64,000 nucleotides of DNA from Phaeospirillum sp. (lineage in GTDB: Bacteria > Pseudomonadota > Alphaproteobacteria > Rhodospirillales > Magnetospirillaceae), in contig JAUSFB010000048.1 in assembly GCA_030651575.1 (NCBI GenBank), positions 62,001 to 126,000 on the forward strand, given 5' to 3'. Numbering within the stretch: the stretch's first letter is position 1; each line of letters begins with the position of its first letter. The notes below the pieces were generated by a model. It had not been told where the DNA came from. It did no database searches and worked only from the letters and a program-made list of their open reading frames with translations. The translations under genes and the position numbers were made by a program. Of this stretch, positions 63,168 through 64,000 are shown piece after piece.

Positions 63168-64000
63168 ATGAGCGATGATTCCAAGGATCAAGAGCGTAAG
63201 ACCCCGCTGAAGCTGTCCCAGCCGGGCAAGCTGGAGCTGAAGAAGACTGTCGAGACCGGTCAGGTCCGTCAGAGCTTCTCCCATGGCCGGTCAAAGGCCG
63301 TGACTGTCGAGGTCCGCAAGAAGCGAACCTTCACCAGTGCCGGCGGCTCCATGCATGAGGTCAAGGACGGCGTTCATTCCGCCGCCGAAGCCGATCTGGC
63401 CGCAGCAGTCGCCAAGGTCGAGGCCGCGGCCCGCGCCGTCAGCGCCCATGACCTGACCAATCACGAGAAAAGCACTCGTGCACGGGTCCTGGCCGACGCC
63501 CAGCGGGCCGAGGAAGAGGCCCGACGCCGCGCCGAAGAAGCCGCCGCCCGCTTCGCCCTTGAAGAGGACGCCCGCCGCCGGACCGAGGAAGAGGCCGCCG
63601 TTCGCGCCGCCGAGGAGGCCGCCCGTCGCGCCGCCGAGCCCGTCGTGGTCGAAGAGCCCGCCCCCGTCGCGGCAGCTGCTCCCGCCGCCGTCGCCCCTGT
63701 CGCCGCCGCTCCCGCCGTCGCCGGCGCCGCTCCCGCCGCGGCCGTTGTCCCGGCTGCCGGGGCCGTGGTGCCCAAGCCGCGTACCGACGAGGAAGACGAA
63801 GAGGAGGAGCGCGCCAAGAAGCGCGCCGCCGCCCACAAACCGGCCCCGGTCAAGCGGACCGAGCCGCGCCGCCGCACCGGCAAGCTGACCATCACCGACG
63901 CCCTGACCGATGACGACCGCTCCGAGCGCGGCCGTTCCCTGGCCGCCGTCAAGCGCGCCCGTGAGCGCGAGCGCCTGAAGCACATGCAAAAGGGCTCGGA
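63168..64000 (+). CDS. infB: Translation initiation factor IF-2, N-terminal part (truncated by window end)
   Basis: Open to the last base with no stop: 277 codons visible. Starts MSDDSKDQERKTPLKLSQPGKLELKKTVETGQVRQSFSHGRSKAVTVEVRKKR, the alphaproteobacterial IF-2 start. A long charged, Ala/Arg/Glu-rich linker follows (about 100-230), then the RRTGKLTITDAL and ERGRSLAAVKRARERERLKH segments that precede the GTPase domain. The G domain lies outside the window. Confidence 0.95.
   Translation, partial: MSDDSKDQERKTPLKLSQPGKLELKKTVETGQVRQSFSHGRSKAVTVEVRKKRTFTSAGGSMHEVKDGVHSAAEADLAAAVAKVEAAARAVSAHDLTNHEKSTRARVLADAQRAEEEARRRAEEAAARFALEEDARRRTEEEAAVRAAEEAARRAAEPVVVEEPAPVAAAAPAAVAPVAAAPAVAGAAPAAAVVPAAGAVVPKPRTDEEDEEEERAKKRAAAHKPAPVKRTEPRRRTGKLTITDALTDDDRSERGRSLAAVKRARERERLKHMQKGS

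Overview
The window is about 64 kb of high-GC DNA, densely coding and with many 4-bp ATGA stop/start overlaps. It has no rRNA, and I recognised no tRNA, phage, IS element or CRISPR. The gene content points to an alphaproteobacterium of the Rhodospirillales: rimP-nusA-ylxR-infB order, hybrid cobalamin genes, intracellular PHA depolymerase, bacteriohemerythrin, EAL/CBS/GGDEF signalling and SCO/SafE-type genes. A Magnetospirillum-like genus is my best guess. That guess is inference from family memory, not a database match.

Region 1 (1-37.4 kb) is a large surface-polysaccharide locus. It opens with a tightly coupled plus-strand operon: DegT aminotransferase, epimerase, PglD/NeuD-type acyltransferase, second DegT aminotransferase, GtrB-like glycosyltransferase, a giant membrane protein, then MBOAT plus SGNH-like protein. 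A second MBOAT/SGNH pair follows. Next come radical SAM/SPASM, methyltransferase, polysaccharide deacetylase and a carbamoyltransferase with a long C-terminal extension. After an Rrf2 regulator and a heparinase-like protein on the minus strand comes a methyltransferase and an asparagine-synthase cassette (asnB, GT2, asnB, DegT-like, FemAB-like). Four unrelated small genes follow (COQ10/RatA, cNMP-binding, DUF2786, secreted unknown). The locus ends with a GT4, a minus-strand operon (TviB/WbpO-like dehydrogenase, GT9, third asnB) and two more GT4 genes. Read together, the locus should make amino sugars and uronic acids, assemble them, and decorate the glycan by O-acylation, carbamoylation, deacetylation and probably amidation.

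Region 2 (37.5-49.8 kb) is housekeeping and metabolism: an RHH protein, PBP1A, a small HTH protein, XerD, a SPOR lipoprotein, a Tat-type alpha carbonic anhydrase, malic enzyme (MaeB), a bacteriohemerythrin with an altered iron ligand, an EAL-CBS-GGDEF protein, a YcgN-like protein and PhaZ.

Region 3 (49.8-57.1 kb) holds cobalamin genes: a minus-strand cobA-safE-sco-cobB operon, plus-strand cbiD-cobK, a DUF6765 gene and cobM. Region 4 (57.1-60.4 kb) is the gap-pgk pair, separated by a GC-rich tandem repeat of 104-105 bp. Region 5 (60.2-64 kb) is the rimP-nusA-ylxR-infB operon. It is preceded by a good promoter and a textbook terminator in the leader, which looks like an attenuator.
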